Made by a program: the position numbers and the translations under genes
Origin: CAZDET01 sp964504335
Lineage (GTDB): Bacteria > Bacteroidota > Bacteroidia > Chitinophagales > Saprospiraceae
Direction: 5' to 3'
Assembly: GCA_964504335.1 (NCBI GenBank)
Contig: CAZDET010000039.1
Location: 1 to 48,253 of the forward strand
DNA length: 48,253 bases
Notes under the pieces: generated by a model
The model's input: only the letters and a program-made list of their open reading frames with translations
The model's database searches: none
What the model was told of the DNA's origin: nothing
Shown here: positions 16,445 through 24,676 of the stretch, piece by piece
Position numbering within the stretch: the first letter of the stretch is position 1
Layout of the letters: each line of letters opens with the position of its first letter

Positions 16445-16848
16445 TCGCCATCCGAATGCAGGAGCAACAGGCGTTGCTCCTTTCCATCTTGCACCATGCG
16501 CAGCAGCAGTGTATCTGACTGCAATACAAGCATTTCTACGGCTTTTTCCGTGCCCGTTTCCCGGGTAGTATCTGTAGTGAATAAATAGGGAGGTTGCAGG
16601 CGGTAGCGGCCTGCTTCCTGATAGTCGAGTGTAGAACGGTACTGATAGGTACCATCGGCTTGAAAAGTAAAGCTGATTTCCCGTGGGTCAACCGGCACCG
16701 AATCTCCGGATTCTGTGAATGATGCACCTCTCCAATCTCCATAAATCAACGACTCATCGGAGCCGGACTGGCAACTCCACAGGCCTGCTAGTACGACTAC
16801 CCAAACCCAGCAATAGCTGCGGCATCTACGTCTGTGCATGTTCGTCAT
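16441..16848 (-). CDS. Small lipoprotein, lipocalin-like
   Basis: A 135-residue predicted lipoprotein. The hydrophobic stretch WVWVVVLAGLWSC ends in a lipobox with Cys at about residue 26; the start could also be Met4. The mature part (YGDWRGASFTES, ISFTFQADGTYQYRSTLDYQEAGRYRL, TLLLRMVQDGKEQRLLLL) has the short strand pattern of lipocalin-like DUFs in Bacteroidota lipoproteins, in which a W-G pair and a 'tY.Y...' strand recur. The function is unknown. It lies 25 bp downstream of nhaD on the same strand and may be co-transcribed. Confidence 0.7.
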   Translation of the reverse strand: MTNMHRRRCRSYCWVWVVVLAGLWSCQSGSDESLIYGDWRGASFTESGDSVPVDPREISFTFQADGTYQYRSTLDYQEAGRYRLQPPYLFTTDTTRETGTEKAVEMLVLQSDTLLLRMVQDGKEQRLLLLHSDGD

Positions 16849-16873
16849 ATTACCCTGATTGGAATGACGGTCA

Positions 16874-18256
16874 CTATCCGAGGCCTCCCACCAGATTCAC
16901 GTATACCAGGAAGGTCACTGCACCAGCCAGGAAGCCAACGAGGGCTAGCCAGGCAATCTTTCGGAAGTACCAAATGAAATCGATGCGCTCCATGCCCATT
17001 GCCGCCACGCCGGCAGCAGAACCGATGATGAGCATCGACCCCCCGGTTCCGGCTGAATAGGCGATGAAGTGCCACAACTGCGCGTCCGTTGGGGCATTGT
17101 ACATACCCATCGACGCAGCTACCAGCGGTACATTATCGATGATCGCCGACAAGAACCCGAGAATGATGATGACAATGTTTTGATTGGGAATTGCCAGGTC
17201 CAGCTGCTCGGCCAGGAAACGAAGGGCACCGACCTCTCCGATGGCCACACTCTCAATAGCAGCTACCGCCATCAAAATGCCCAGGAAAAAGAGAATACTG
17301 GATAGCTCGATTCGCGACAGGGCCTTGTGGGCAGAGTACATGTGGCGGCGCTCCTCCGTGAAGTCCTCCTCGGGGTGGATGTACTCAGAGGCCAGCCAAA
17401 CAACGCCCAAACTCAGCATCATGCCTAAATAGGGCGGTAAATGGGTAATTGTTTTGAAGATTGGGACGAAGACAATCATACCCAATCCGAGAAATAACAT
17501 AGTACGGCTGCTAAGCAGTCGGCGGTTGTCTTCCTCTCCCCCATTCACCAAATCGTTCGAAGCCGCCGTTAACTCCCCCCGGAAAACAGGTAGCAGAGAA
17601 GCGATCACAAAGGGCACTATAAAGCAGACAATGGATGGAATAATCAGGTACTGAACCAATCCGAAAGTCGATACGCGGTCCCCGATCCAGAGCATGGTGG
17701 TGGTAACGTCACCAATGGGCGACCAGGCGCCCCCCGCATTGGCGGCAATAACAATCAGACTGACGTACCAGAGGCGCTCTTCGCGGGTGTGCACCAGCTT
17801 GCGCAGTAGCGTTACCAATACAATGGTAGCAGTCAGGTTATCGATGATGGCAGAAAGGATGAATCCGAGCGCACCCGTAATCCAGAGCAATCGGCTTTTG
17901 GATCGCGTGGTGACCCAGCTTTTCAGAATGTCGAAACCCCGGTGCAAATCCACGATTTCCACGATGGTCATCGCGCCAATCAGGAAGACGAGAATTTCTG
18001 CCGTCTTGCCGAGGTGGTGCAGGAGGGTATTCACAAATCCCTCTTCGGCTTCCTCCCCGTGCCCCCCGCTCATGCTGTAGAGGTGCTCATGGGTATCGAC
18101 TACGGCCAGGTCGCCGAGGTTGAACCCAATGGAAATTAATGCCCAACAAATTGAACCCATCAGCAATGCGGGCACTGTCTTATCGAGCCGAAGTGGATGC
18201 TCGAAGACAATAGTAAGATAACCTAAGATGAAACAGAGAACAACGGCAGTGATCAT
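16874..18256 (-). CDS. nhaD: Na+/H+ antiporter NhaD
   Basis: A 460-residue polytopic inner-membrane protein of the ion transporter superfamily, NhaD type, expected to exchange Na+ (or Li+) for H+. At least ten hydrophobic segments are visible. Characteristic stretches are FILSAIIDNLTATIVLVTLL (about residues 155-175) and ANAGGAWSPIGDVTTTMLWI (about 194-213). A second inverted-repeat half follows with GFLSAIIDNVPLVAASMGMY and SAGTGGSMLIIGSAAGVAAMGM. The duplicated SAIIDN motifs mark the two pseudo-symmetric halves and contain ion-binding Asp residues. The trait fits a marine or brackish organism. It is followed by a small lipoprotein gene and preceded by tesB on the same strand. Confidence 0.94.
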   Translation of the reverse strand: MITAVVLCFILGYLTIVFEHPLRLDKTVPALLMGSICWALISIGFNLGDLAVVDTHEHLYSMSGGHGEEAEEGFVNTLLHHLGKTAEILVFLIGAMTIVEIVDLHRGFDILKSWVTTRSKSRLLWITGALGFILSAIIDNLTATIVLVTLLRKLVHTREERLWYVSLIVIAANAGGAWSPIGDVTTTMLWIGDRVSTFGLVQYLIIPSIVCFIVPFVIASLLPVFRGELTAASNDLVNGGEEDNRRLLSSRTMLFLGLGMIVFVPIFKTITHLPPYLGMMLSLGVVWLASEYIHPEEDFTEERRHMYSAHKALSRIELSSILFFLGILMAVAAIESVAIGEVGALRFLAEQLDLAIPNQNIVIIILGFLSAIIDNVPLVAASMGMYNAPTDAQLWHFIAYSAGTGGSMLIIGSAAGVAAMGMERIDFIWYFRKIAWLALVGFLAGAVTFLVYVNLVGGLG

Positions 18257-18342
18257 TGGGCAGTGGAATGGTCTATTAGCAAAAATAGAATTTTATCCAG
18301 CGCCACCAAGTCACATCCCAAACAATTCGGAGCGGTGCGAAA

Positions 18343-19203
18343 TTATTCCTTGTGCGAACGCATCAGACCTTCCTGTGCGACACTGGCCACCAGGTTTCCC
18401 TGCCGGTCGAAAATCATGCCCCTACTGAATCCCCGGGCATTCGACGCCGATGGGCTATCGGTAGCATAGAGCAGCCAGTCGTCCGCCCGAAAGGGCCGGT
18501 GAAACCACATCGCATGATCGAGACTGGCCAGTTGCAGCTGTTGCCAATTGGCGGCCAATCCGTGTGGCTGCAAGGCCGTAGTCAATAGGTTGTAATCGGA
18601 AGCGTAGGCCAGCACCAGTGCATGGGAGGTCGAATCATCGGGCATGGCTCCCTTGGTGCGGAACCATACGTGCCGCACGGGTTTCATGGGCTCCGCCTCA
18701 AAAGGATTGATAAATTCCACCGGGCGAAATTCCAGCGGCCGCTCCACATCGAAAAACCGGCGTAAGTGCTTCGGCAAACTATCGCCGAATTGCCTGGCCA
18801 TATTTTCAAAGTCGATCAAATCCTCCGGCGGGGAAACCGACGGCCGGGCAACCTGGTGGTCGTACCCTTCCTGGCGAAGTTGGAAAGAAGCCGACAGATG
18901 AAAAATGGCCGCCCCGTGTTGAATGGCCTTTACGGCCCGGGTCGTGAAACTCCCACCGTCCCGGATCGGGTCCACGCTGAATACGATTGGCGTGTCTAAA
19001 TCACCAGGCAACACGAAATACCCATGCAGGGAATGGACAAACCGATCGGCGGGAACGGTGCGAATAGCCGCACTCAGGGCCTGAGCCAGTACTTGCCCTC
19101 CGAAAACGCGTTTGCTGCCGACGGTGCGGCTATCGCCCCGAAAAATATGACGTTCAATGCGTTCTAGATGCAGAATATCCAGCAATTCTTGGACGTGCTT
19201 CAT
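18343..19203 (-). CDS. tesB: Acyl-CoA thioesterase II (TesB)
   Basis: A 286-residue double-hotdog thioesterase that hydrolyses acyl-CoA to free fatty acid and CoA in the cytoplasm. Diagnostic segments are RVFGGQVLAQAL (32-43), HSLHGYFVLPGD (57-68), RDGGSFTTRAVKAIQHG (81-97) and LAYASDYNLLTTAL (198-211). Asp203 corresponds to the catalytic aspartate of the Asp-Thr-Gln triad in E. coli TesB. The length equals that of the family. The 86-bp gap to nhaD downstream contains no visible gene. Confidence 0.95.
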   Translation of the reverse strand: MKHVQELLDILHLERIERHIFRGDSRTVGSKRVFGGQVLAQALSAAIRTVPADRFVHSLHGYFVLPGDLDTPIVFSVDPIRDGGSFTTRAVKAIQHGAAIFHLSASFQLRQEGYDHQVARPSVSPPEDLIDFENMARQFGDSLPKHLRRFFDVERPLEFRPVEFINPFEAEPMKPVRHVWFRTKGAMPDDSTSHALVLAYASDYNLLTTALQPHGLAANWQQLQLASLDHAMWFHRPFRADDWLLYATDSPSASNARGFSRGMIFDRQGNLVASVAQEGLMRSHKE

Positions 19204-19463
19204 GCCGCGAAGATAATTAACTGTTAAAGTTCAAGCTCATGTTTCTACATATGACAATCCTTTATATCTTTATCATGTCATTCGGTTTTACGGTACTCGA
19301 ACGATTCATCGCAGCTCACCTGTCTTTCCCACTCACCAATTCTGTCCGGTAAACGGAATGTCTACCTTCGATCCCCCTCAGAGTTCGTTCACTCAGTTCG
19401 TTAATTTGATTACGATCGCCAACCTTGTCGTTTCTCCCCACGTAATGGAACGGCAAGACAATT

Positions 19464-19934
19464 ATGTTTCCCATGATGTATAATCAAGGGACGGTCAAAA
19501 CCGTCCGACTGCTTTTGATCGAAGATAGTTTAACCGACCAGCGCTTGTTTCAGTTGACCGTTCGAGCGGCTAAGTGGCCCATTCAGATTAAGGTAGCGCG
19601 GCATGGTAAGGAAGCTATTGAGATACTGAAACGCCTTCCGGCCAGGCAGTGGCCGCACATGATCATTACCGACCTGAAGATGCCCATCATGAATGGGTTT
19701 GCTTTCCTAGAAGCTTACAGCAGTACCTTTCGGAAAAACCGGAATCGCCATCCGGTCATTTACGTGACGAGCTCCACGATTTGCCGCGATGAAGTCCGTC
19801 GGGCGCAATCCCATCCGCTCGTTCGGGATTTCGTTCCCAAACCACTGGTCAAGGAAACCCTCCAGCGGCTGTTCGGTCCAATTGCTCAACCGGCCGCCCC
19901 GACCCGGGCCAAAAGACGGATGCGTATGTTTTAA
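19464..19934 (+). CDS. Single-domain response regulator
   Basis: A 156-residue receiver-only protein (CheY-like). The acidic pair Glu20-Asp21, the phospho-acceptor Asp70 in IITDLKMP, Thr102-Ser103 (YVTSST) and Lys126 (FVPKP) are all in place, so it should be phosphorylatable. There is no output domain, only a short basic tail ending KRRMRMF. The start could be Met1, Met4 or Met5. No histidine kinase is adjacent, so its partner is unknown. It resembles the single-domain regulators that accompany orphan hybrid kinases in Bacteroidota. The 260-bp region upstream (19204-19463) has a near-consensus -7 box (TACCTTCG, 19363-19370) and no gene. Confidence 0.88.
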   Translation: MFPMMYNQGTVKTVRLLLIEDSLTDQRLFQLTVRAAKWPIQIKVARHGKEAIEILKRLPARQWPHMIITDLKMPIMNGFAFLEAYSSTFRKNRNRHPVIYVTSSTICRDEVRRAQSHPLVRDFVPKPLVKETLQRLFGPIAQPAAPTRAKRRMRMF

Positions 19935-19991
19935 GTTTTACACTGCTGATGCTCCCCAGAACCCAAGACAATGAAAACCCGTTGAGCAAGT

Positions 19992-21449
19992 ATGAAGATA
20001 CTACTCACCGGGGCCAACGGCTACATCGGCATGCGCCTGCTTCCCGTCTTGCTGGAAGCAGGCCATGAGGTGTTTTGTTGTGTGCGAGATAAGCACCGAT
20101 TCGCCAACGACTTCGTGGGGGCAGAGCACCGGGACCGCTTTCAACTCGTCGAGATCGATTTTCTGGAGCCCGTCCCACAAGCGTATCCGTTGGATTTCGA
20201 TGTAGCCTATTACCTCATTCACAGCCTCTCGGCGGCGATCGGAAAATTTGCCCACCTCGAATCACGCGCCGCAAATCACTTTATCGAGTACGTCGAGCGT
20301 AGCAATCGGGTCCAGCAGATTATCTACCTGAGTGGCATCGTAAACGAGGAGCACCTGAGCCCGCACCTGGCTTCCCGGCTGGCCGTGGAACACATTCTGG
20401 GTTCCAGCCGCATCCCGCTTACCACGCTGCGCGCCGGTATCATCATCGGCTCCGGCAGCGCCTCCTTCGAAATCATCCGGGATCTGGCCGAAAAGCTACC
20501 CATCATGGTAGCTCCGAAGTGGGTCAATACCCGCTGCCAGCCCATTGCGGTCCGCAACGTCATCGAACTGTTGTGCCGGGTTGCGTTGTGCACGGATTGC
20601 TACAATCGCTCCTACGACATCGCCGGGCCCGACATCCTGACCTACCGGGAAATGCTCCTGGAATACGCGGCCGTTCGCGGTCTCCACCGATGGATTTATA
20701 CCGTGCCGGTGATGACGCCCCGGCTTTCTTCCTACTGGCTCTTCCTGGTTACTTCCACCAGCTATCCGCTGGCGGTCAACCTGGTGGATAGCATGCACGT
20801 GGAGGTGGTAGCCAATCCCTGTGATCTCTACGAGCGGTTTCAAATTGAGCGGATTCCCTACCGGGAAGCCATTCGCCTCGCCTTTCAGAAAATCGACCAG
20901 AACCTGGTGGTGAGTAGTTGGCGGGACGCACTGGTGTCGAGCAGCCGATTGAGTAATTTTCAGCGCTACATCCGCGTGCCGAAGCACGGCGTTTTCACCG
21001 ATGACCGCAAACGCTACTTCCCCGCCTCCGAAATCGATCGGGTCGTAGATAACCTTTGGTCGATCGGCGGAGCGCGCGGCTGGTATTACGGTAATTGGAT
21101 GTGGAAATTGCGCGGCTGGTTCGATAAGCTGGTCGGTGGAATCGGTCTGCGCCGGGGGCGCACCCATCCGCACGAATTGCATCCGGGAGATGCCCTCGAC
21201 TTCTGGCGAGTGCTGGCCGCCGATCGCAATGAGCGACGCCTCTTACTACTGGCCGAAATGAAATTGCCCGGCGAAGCCTGGCTGGAGTTCCGCATTCAGG
21301 ATGGCCCCGAAGGTGGTTATTATTTGCACCAGCGAGCGATTTTTCGACCACGTGGGCTGTTCGGCCGTATCTATTGGTTTGTCGTACTCCCGCTTCACTC
21401 CTTCGTATTCCCAGGTATGCTGGATGGGATCGTGGAGTTTGGCAAATAA
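19992..21449 (+). CDS. SDR-family NAD(P)-binding protein with DUF2867 domain
   Basis: A 485-residue two-domain protein. Residues 1 to about 290 form an atypical SDR/NAD-dependent epimerase-like Rossmann domain with TGANGYIG (6-13) and later VAYYLIHSLSAAIGKF and TTLRAGIIIGSGSASFE. Residues from about 300 to 485 match the DUF2867 region (WRVLAADRNERRLLLLAEMKLPGEAWLEF, YYLHQRAIFRPRGLFGRIYW). The SDR-DUF2867 fusion is common in Bacteroidota and Proteobacteria. The substrate is unknown, and a hydrophobic C-terminus hints at membrane association or a lipid-like substrate. It lies 57 bp after the response regulator on the same strand, so co-expression is possible. Confidence 0.88.
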   Translation: MKILLTGANGYIGMRLLPVLLEAGHEVFCCVRDKHRFANDFVGAEHRDRFQLVEIDFLEPVPQAYPLDFDVAYYLIHSLSAAIGKFAHLESRAANHFIEYVERSNRVQQIIYLSGIVNEEHLSPHLASRLAVEHILGSSRIPLTTLRAGIIIGSGSASFEIIRDLAEKLPIMVAPKWVNTRCQPIAVRNVIELLCRVALCTDCYNRSYDIAGPDILTYREMLLEYAAVRGLHRWIYTVPVMTPRLSSYWLFLVTSTSYPLAVNLVDSMHVEVVANPCDLYERFQIERIPYREAIRLAFQKIDQNLVVSSWRDALVSSSRLSNFQRYIRVPKHGVFTDDRKRYFPASEIDRVVDNLWSIGGARGWYYGNWMWKLRGWFDKLVGGIGLRRGRTHPHELHPGDALDFWRVLAADRNERRLLLLAEMKLPGEAWLEFRIQDGPEGGYYLHQRAIFRPRGLFGRIYWFVVLPLHSFVFPGMLDGIVEFGK

Positions 21450-21463
21450 GAAATACATTCTAC

Positions 21464-21604
21464 ATGAGATACAAGAAAAAGAAACGATTGTACATTTTGG
21501 AGCGACTTCAATCGCGTCGCCGGAAGCGGCGGGTAAAGCGCATGCTTCCGAAGCTGAAAAAGGCAGCTCAAAAGCGCAGTGCCTTACCTAAATCCGCTAA
21601 ATAA
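21464..21604 (+). CDS. Possible 46-residue lysine/arginine-rich protein
   Basis: A short reading frame starting ATG 21464, 14 bp after the SDR-DUF2867 stop. About half of the residues are Lys or Arg (MRYKKKKRLYILERLQSRRR and onward), and no acidic residue other than one Glu is present. Composition and size resemble ribosome- or nucleic-acid-binding peptides, but I recognise no family. It is in the right position to be the last gene of the response regulator/SDR run. The same frame is open further upstream, but only by overlapping the SDR gene. It could be spurious. Confidence 0.45.
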   Translation: MRYKKKKRLYILERLQSRRRKRRVKRMLPKLKKAAQKRSALPKSAK

Positions 21605-21610
21605 ACCTCC

Positions 21611-21823
21611 TTACGCCCGCTGCCGCTTGCGTAGTACGTATAGCAATACTACACCGAAAAGAACCAAACCTACCCATAGGATGGGCGTTTCGTACCACTG
21701 AGGCTGATCGACAGGATCGTAAACCTGCGAACTGTAGGGGCTTTCACTTTCTGGCTGGGCATACACTACCGCTGTAGTCAAATTGACAAGGAAGACGAAA
21801 AAAAGGCGTGTGATGGTATTCAT
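21611..21823 (-). CDS. 70-residue single-pass membrane protein with signal peptide
   Basis: A small protein starting at ATG 21823 (MNTITRLFFVFLVNLTTAVV). Residues 1-22 form a signal peptide ending YAQ. A short polar, proline-rich segment (PESESPYSSQVYDPVDQPQW) follows, then a membrane helix (about 48-64) and a basic tail RKRQRA. The result is a tiny periplasm-facing anchored peptide. No family is recognised. The frame is open further upstream to 21880, but that would read across the end of the DUF1328 gene and lose the signal peptide. It lies 31 bp downstream of the DUF1328 gene on the same strand. Confidence 0.6.
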   Translation of the reverse strand: MNTITRLFFVFLVNLTTAVVYAQPESESPYSSQVYDPVDQPQWYETPILWVGLVLFGVVLLYVLRKRQRA

Positions 21824-21854
21824 TTCTAGTTTTGATTCAAATTCATCGCTACGA

Positions 21855-22019
21855 TTAAGCGCCGCGCAACGCACCAGCAACTAACGAGATAATCAGTAAA
21901 ACCACGAAGATGTAAAATACGATTTTGGCAATCGCAGCAGCACCGACGGCAATACCGCCAAACCCAAAAATAGCAGCCACCACGGCTACAATAAAGAAGA
22001 TCAATGCAAGACGCAACAT
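21855..22019 (-). CDS. DUF1328 small membrane protein
   Basis: A 54-residue protein, MLRLALIFFIVAVVAAIFGF through LLIISLVAGALRGA, almost entirely hydrophobic with two membrane helices (about residues 3-20 and 32-50) joined by a glycine/alanine-rich turn GGIAVGAAAIAK. This is the DUF1328 (YtjA-like) pattern, in which 'ALIFxxxAxxxxxxGFGGIA' and 'AKIxFxIF' are conserved. Members are found in many bacteria, often near stress or envelope genes. The function is unknown. The upstream side is a 405-bp gene-free region shared with the divergent Do protease. Confidence 0.85.
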   Translation of the reverse strand: MLRLALIFFIVAVVAAIFGFGGIAVGAAAIAKIVFYIFVVLLIISLVAGALRGA

Positions 22020-22424
22020 AGTGATTGGTTTTGGTTAATTAATTTAACAAGCAAATGTTCCCACCCCGAAGATTTTCCTTCGACGATGGACGCAAACCTG
22101 CCTAACTAACAGGCAGTTATGATAAACATTTTACAATTCTGAAACCGGCAGATTTCGATGGTGTTCAGTAGCCCCCCTTTTTTTGGCAATTTTTTTCCCA
22201 AACAAACCTGGTGCTTAAAACTCGGTTCAATTGGTAGCGTAACGAAATCGCTACAGCTCCGCCCGATAAGAAGCAAGGAGGGTAGAGCAAGTTCCAATTT
22301 TAAGATTCTCTTAAACCCAAATCGGTTTTTGGTTCCAACTATTCCGGCGATTACAGGTATTATAATACAGGTGAGGTCAGCACAGCCTCGTAATCGTAAA
22401 ATCACATTTTAAGTCATAACAACT
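22020..22424. other. 405-bp divergent intergenic region
   Basis: No gene is supported. It separates the DUF1328 gene (minus) from the Do protease (plus) and presumably holds both promoters. Visible structure: an inverted repeat CTGCCT/AGGCAG (22098-22103 and 22111-22116) and a 12-bp palindrome GTATTATAATAC (22357-22368) that contains a TATAAT word 60 bp ahead of the protease start. No TAnnTTTG box is seen near the protease start. Confidence 0.5.
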
Positions 22425-23951
22425 ATGAAAGATCAGCAACGTCCACATCGTTCCGTTCGAACCAGTTCTTTTCTCGGTCTGGGTATCGCCCTTATCGTCC
22501 TGTTAGTGGTGGGGGGCGTTATCTTTTTCTCCAAAGGAAATGATCCGGCCCGGATTGCCACCTTGGAAGAAGCGGTAGCAACCCCGGTTCTGTACACTCA
22601 AAACGGTGATGGCACCTTCCGGCCGCTCGATTTCACGGAGGTAGCGGCGGCCGTCACTGACGCCGTGGTGCACATCCGCTCCACCGTTGAGCCAACGGTG
22701 GCAGATCAGCAATCGGGTCAGCCAAACGTTCCGGATGCCTTCCGGGATTTCTTCGGCGACGATTTCTTTCGCCGCTTCGACGGCCCTCAGCGGGGGCTCC
22801 CTCAGGTGGGCTCCGGCTCCGGAGTGGTTATCGAGCCCAATGGCTACATCGTTACCAACAACCACGTCATCGACGGTGCTACCAGCGTTGAGGTCCTGTT
22901 CAACGACAACCGCTCGTACGAAGCCGAAATCATCGGCACGGATCCCAATACCGACCTGGCCCTCCTGAAAATCGAAGAAGAGAACCTGGAAACCATTGCC
23001 TTCGACGATTCCGATGTTGTAAAAGTGGGAGAATGGGTAATGGCTGTGGGTAATCCCTTCAACCTCAACTCGACGGTCACTGCCGGCATTGTCAGCGCAA
23101 AGGGCCGCAGCATCAACATTCTTCAGGAGCGCTACGCCATCGAAAGCTTCATTCAGACCGATGCCGCCATCAACCCCGGCAATAGCGGCGGCGCGCTCGT
23201 CAATTTGCGCGGTGGGCTCATCGGTATTAATACAGCCATTGCCAGCCCGACGGGCTCCTACAGCGGCTACGGCTTTGCCGTGCCGTCCAATTTAGTCCAA
23301 AAAGTAGTGCGCGACCTGCTGGAATTCGGAACCGTTCAGCGCGGTTACCTCGGCGTAACCATCCGGAATGTCAATAGCCAGGTGGCAGAAGAGGCAGGTT
23401 TGGATGTACTGAACGGCGTGCTCGTGGATAGCGTTATGGAAAACAGTGCAGCAGAAACGGCGGGTATCCTGCCGGGAGATGTTATCCTGAAAGTGAACGA
23501 CAATGCGACAACCACCGTAGCGCAGTTGCAGGAGCGCATCGCCACCTTCCGGCCCGGCGAATCCCTGGATATCACCCTCCTGCGGAATGGGAAACAGCGC
23601 ACCCTGAAGACAAAACTCAAGGGACAAAGCGGCGAAGAGCGCGTCGTAAGTCGTCCGTCAACTGCGGGCATCTCTGGAATGTTAGGTGCCACCTTCGAAA
23701 CCCTTTCCCCGGATAGAGCCGAAGCGCTCGGCCTGGAAGGCGGCGTCGCAGTACGCACCATCGGCCCCGGACGGCTGCGCAACGAAACGCGCATGAAGCC
23801 GGGATTCATCATCACGAAAGTGGACGATGAGCCCGTGCGCTCCGTCGACCAACTCGAAGAAGTACTAAGCCAAGCAACGGGCGGCGTCTTGCTAGAAGGC
23901 CGCTACCCGAACGAGGATAAAATGCGGTACTTTGCCCTCGGCATGGAATAA
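22425..23951 (+). CDS. Do/HtrA-family periplasmic serine protease
   Basis: A 508-residue S1C protease, membrane-anchored by one N-terminal helix (about residues 15-35) rather than a cleaved signal. The trypsin-like domain has the full triad: His147 (TNNHVID), Asp177 (TDLALL) and Ser254 (NPGNSGGAL). Two PDZ domains follow (about 315-400 with GYLGVTIRNVNS; about 415-508, degenerate). It should degrade or refold misfolded envelope proteins under stress. The C-terminal PDZ region and length match DegP/DegQ homologues of Bacteroidota. It is followed by a near-perfect terminator, so it is monocistronic. Confidence 0.95.
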   Translation: MKDQQRPHRSVRTSSFLGLGIALIVLLVVGGVIFFSKGNDPARIATLEEAVATPVLYTQNGDGTFRPLDFTEVAAAVTDAVVHIRSTVEPTVADQQSGQPNVPDAFRDFFGDDFFRRFDGPQRGLPQVGSGSGVVIEPNGYIVTNNHVIDGATSVEVLFNDNRSYEAEIIGTDPNTDLALLKIEEENLETIAFDDSDVVKVGEWVMAVGNPFNLNSTVTAGIVSAKGRSINILQERYAIESFIQTDAAINPGNSGGALVNLRGGLIGINTAIASPTGSYSGYGFAVPSNLVQKVVRDLLEFGTVQRGYLGVTIRNVNSQVAEEAGLDVLNGVLVDSVMENSAAETAGILPGDVILKVNDNATTTVAQLQERIATFRPGESLDITLLRNGKQRTLKTKLKGQSGEERVVSRPSTAGISGMLGATFETLSPDRAEALGLEGGVAVRTIGPGRLRNETRMKPGFIITKVDDEPVRSVDQLEEVLSQATGGVLLEGRYPNEDKMRYFALGME

Positions 23952-23979
23952 CCGCCCAACTCTCTGAATCATATACCGG

Positions 23980-24015
23980 CGAAGCGGATCTTCATTGGAA
24001 GATCCGCTTCGTTTT
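23980..24015 (+). terminator. Strong intrinsic terminator of the Do protease gene
   Basis: A perfect 14-bp stem (CGAAGCGGATCTTC at 23980-23993 with its reverse complement at 23998-24011) closes an ATTG tetraloop and is followed by TTTT. It lies 28 bp after the stop codon. Confidence 0.9.
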
Positions 24016-24028
24016 ACCGATCTGACCC

Positions 24029-24640
24029 ATGGATATACAATACACGAATGTTACAGCCCCCTTTATTCGCGACTGCTTCGAAGAAACCCTAACCGGATTT
24101 GCGCCTCTCTGTGAGCGCTCACTCACGCTGCGCCGCACCCGGTTGCGCCACCATACCATGCGGGCACAGCCCGTTGTCGATTTCGGTTTTTTCGACAAAG
24201 ACCAACGTCGCTACCGGGTCGATATCAGTAATCACGCCCACATCAGGGAATATGTCCGGATTGCCGAATTGCCGCGCGAGGTACTGATCGGCTGGCTGGC
24301 ACACGAATTGGGGCACGTCATGGATTACCTCCACCGCTCTGGCACCAACCTCATCGACTTCGGGCTTCGCTATCTCTGGTCGGACCCCTTTCGATCGGAA
24401 GCCGAGCGCCGGGCCGATCTGTACGCCATTCAATACGGATTTTCCGATTATCTGCGGGCCACGAAGCAGTACATTCTACAGCACGCTCACCTTCCCAAAG
24501 CCTACAAAGCAGCCATTCGCAAGTACTACATGTCACCGGCGGAACTGGAACAAGTTGTGCATGCAGTGGAAGAACACGGAGCGGATGCTTTTTCCACGTC
24601 ACTTCCGTTTAACATCCGGACACGGGAAATGCCGGAATAG
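24029..24640 (+). CDS. Putative zinc-dependent peptidase (HELGH zincin)
   Basis: A 203-residue protein without signal peptide. The central helix carries HELGH at residues 92-96 (WLAHELGHVMDY), a zincin active site with Glu93 as catalytic base. About 30 residues on, SEAERRADLYAIQYG (122-136) supplies an acidic residue that could be the third zinc ligand, as in gluzincin-type families. I do not recognise the specific family. The remainder is charged and helical. It lies directly after the Do terminator, and ctlX starts 36 bp downstream on the same strand. Proteolytic activity is inferred from the motif only. Confidence 0.7.
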   Translation: MDIQYTNVTAPFIRDCFEETLTGFAPLCERSLTLRRTRLRHHTMRAQPVVDFGFFDKDQRRYRVDISNHAHIREYVRIAELPREVLIGWLAHELGHVMDYLHRSGTNLIDFGLRYLWSDPFRSEAERRADLYAIQYGFSDYLRATKQYILQHAHLPKAYKAAIRKYYMSPAELEQVVHAVEEHGADAFSTSLPFNIRTREMPE

Positions 24641-24676
24641 TCTCCTATCTTGGGCGCAAGATTAGCCCTACCTCCT

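Noticed and set aside
19251..19281. ATGACA...TGTCAT inverted repeat between tesB and the response regulator
   Set aside because: Six-base arms 19 bp apart are expected by chance and match no nearby promoter element.
22106..22405. 99-codon minus-strand frame in the DUF1328/Do intergenic region
   Set aside because: No signal peptide, no family resemblance and low-complexity content; the region behaves like a promoter region.
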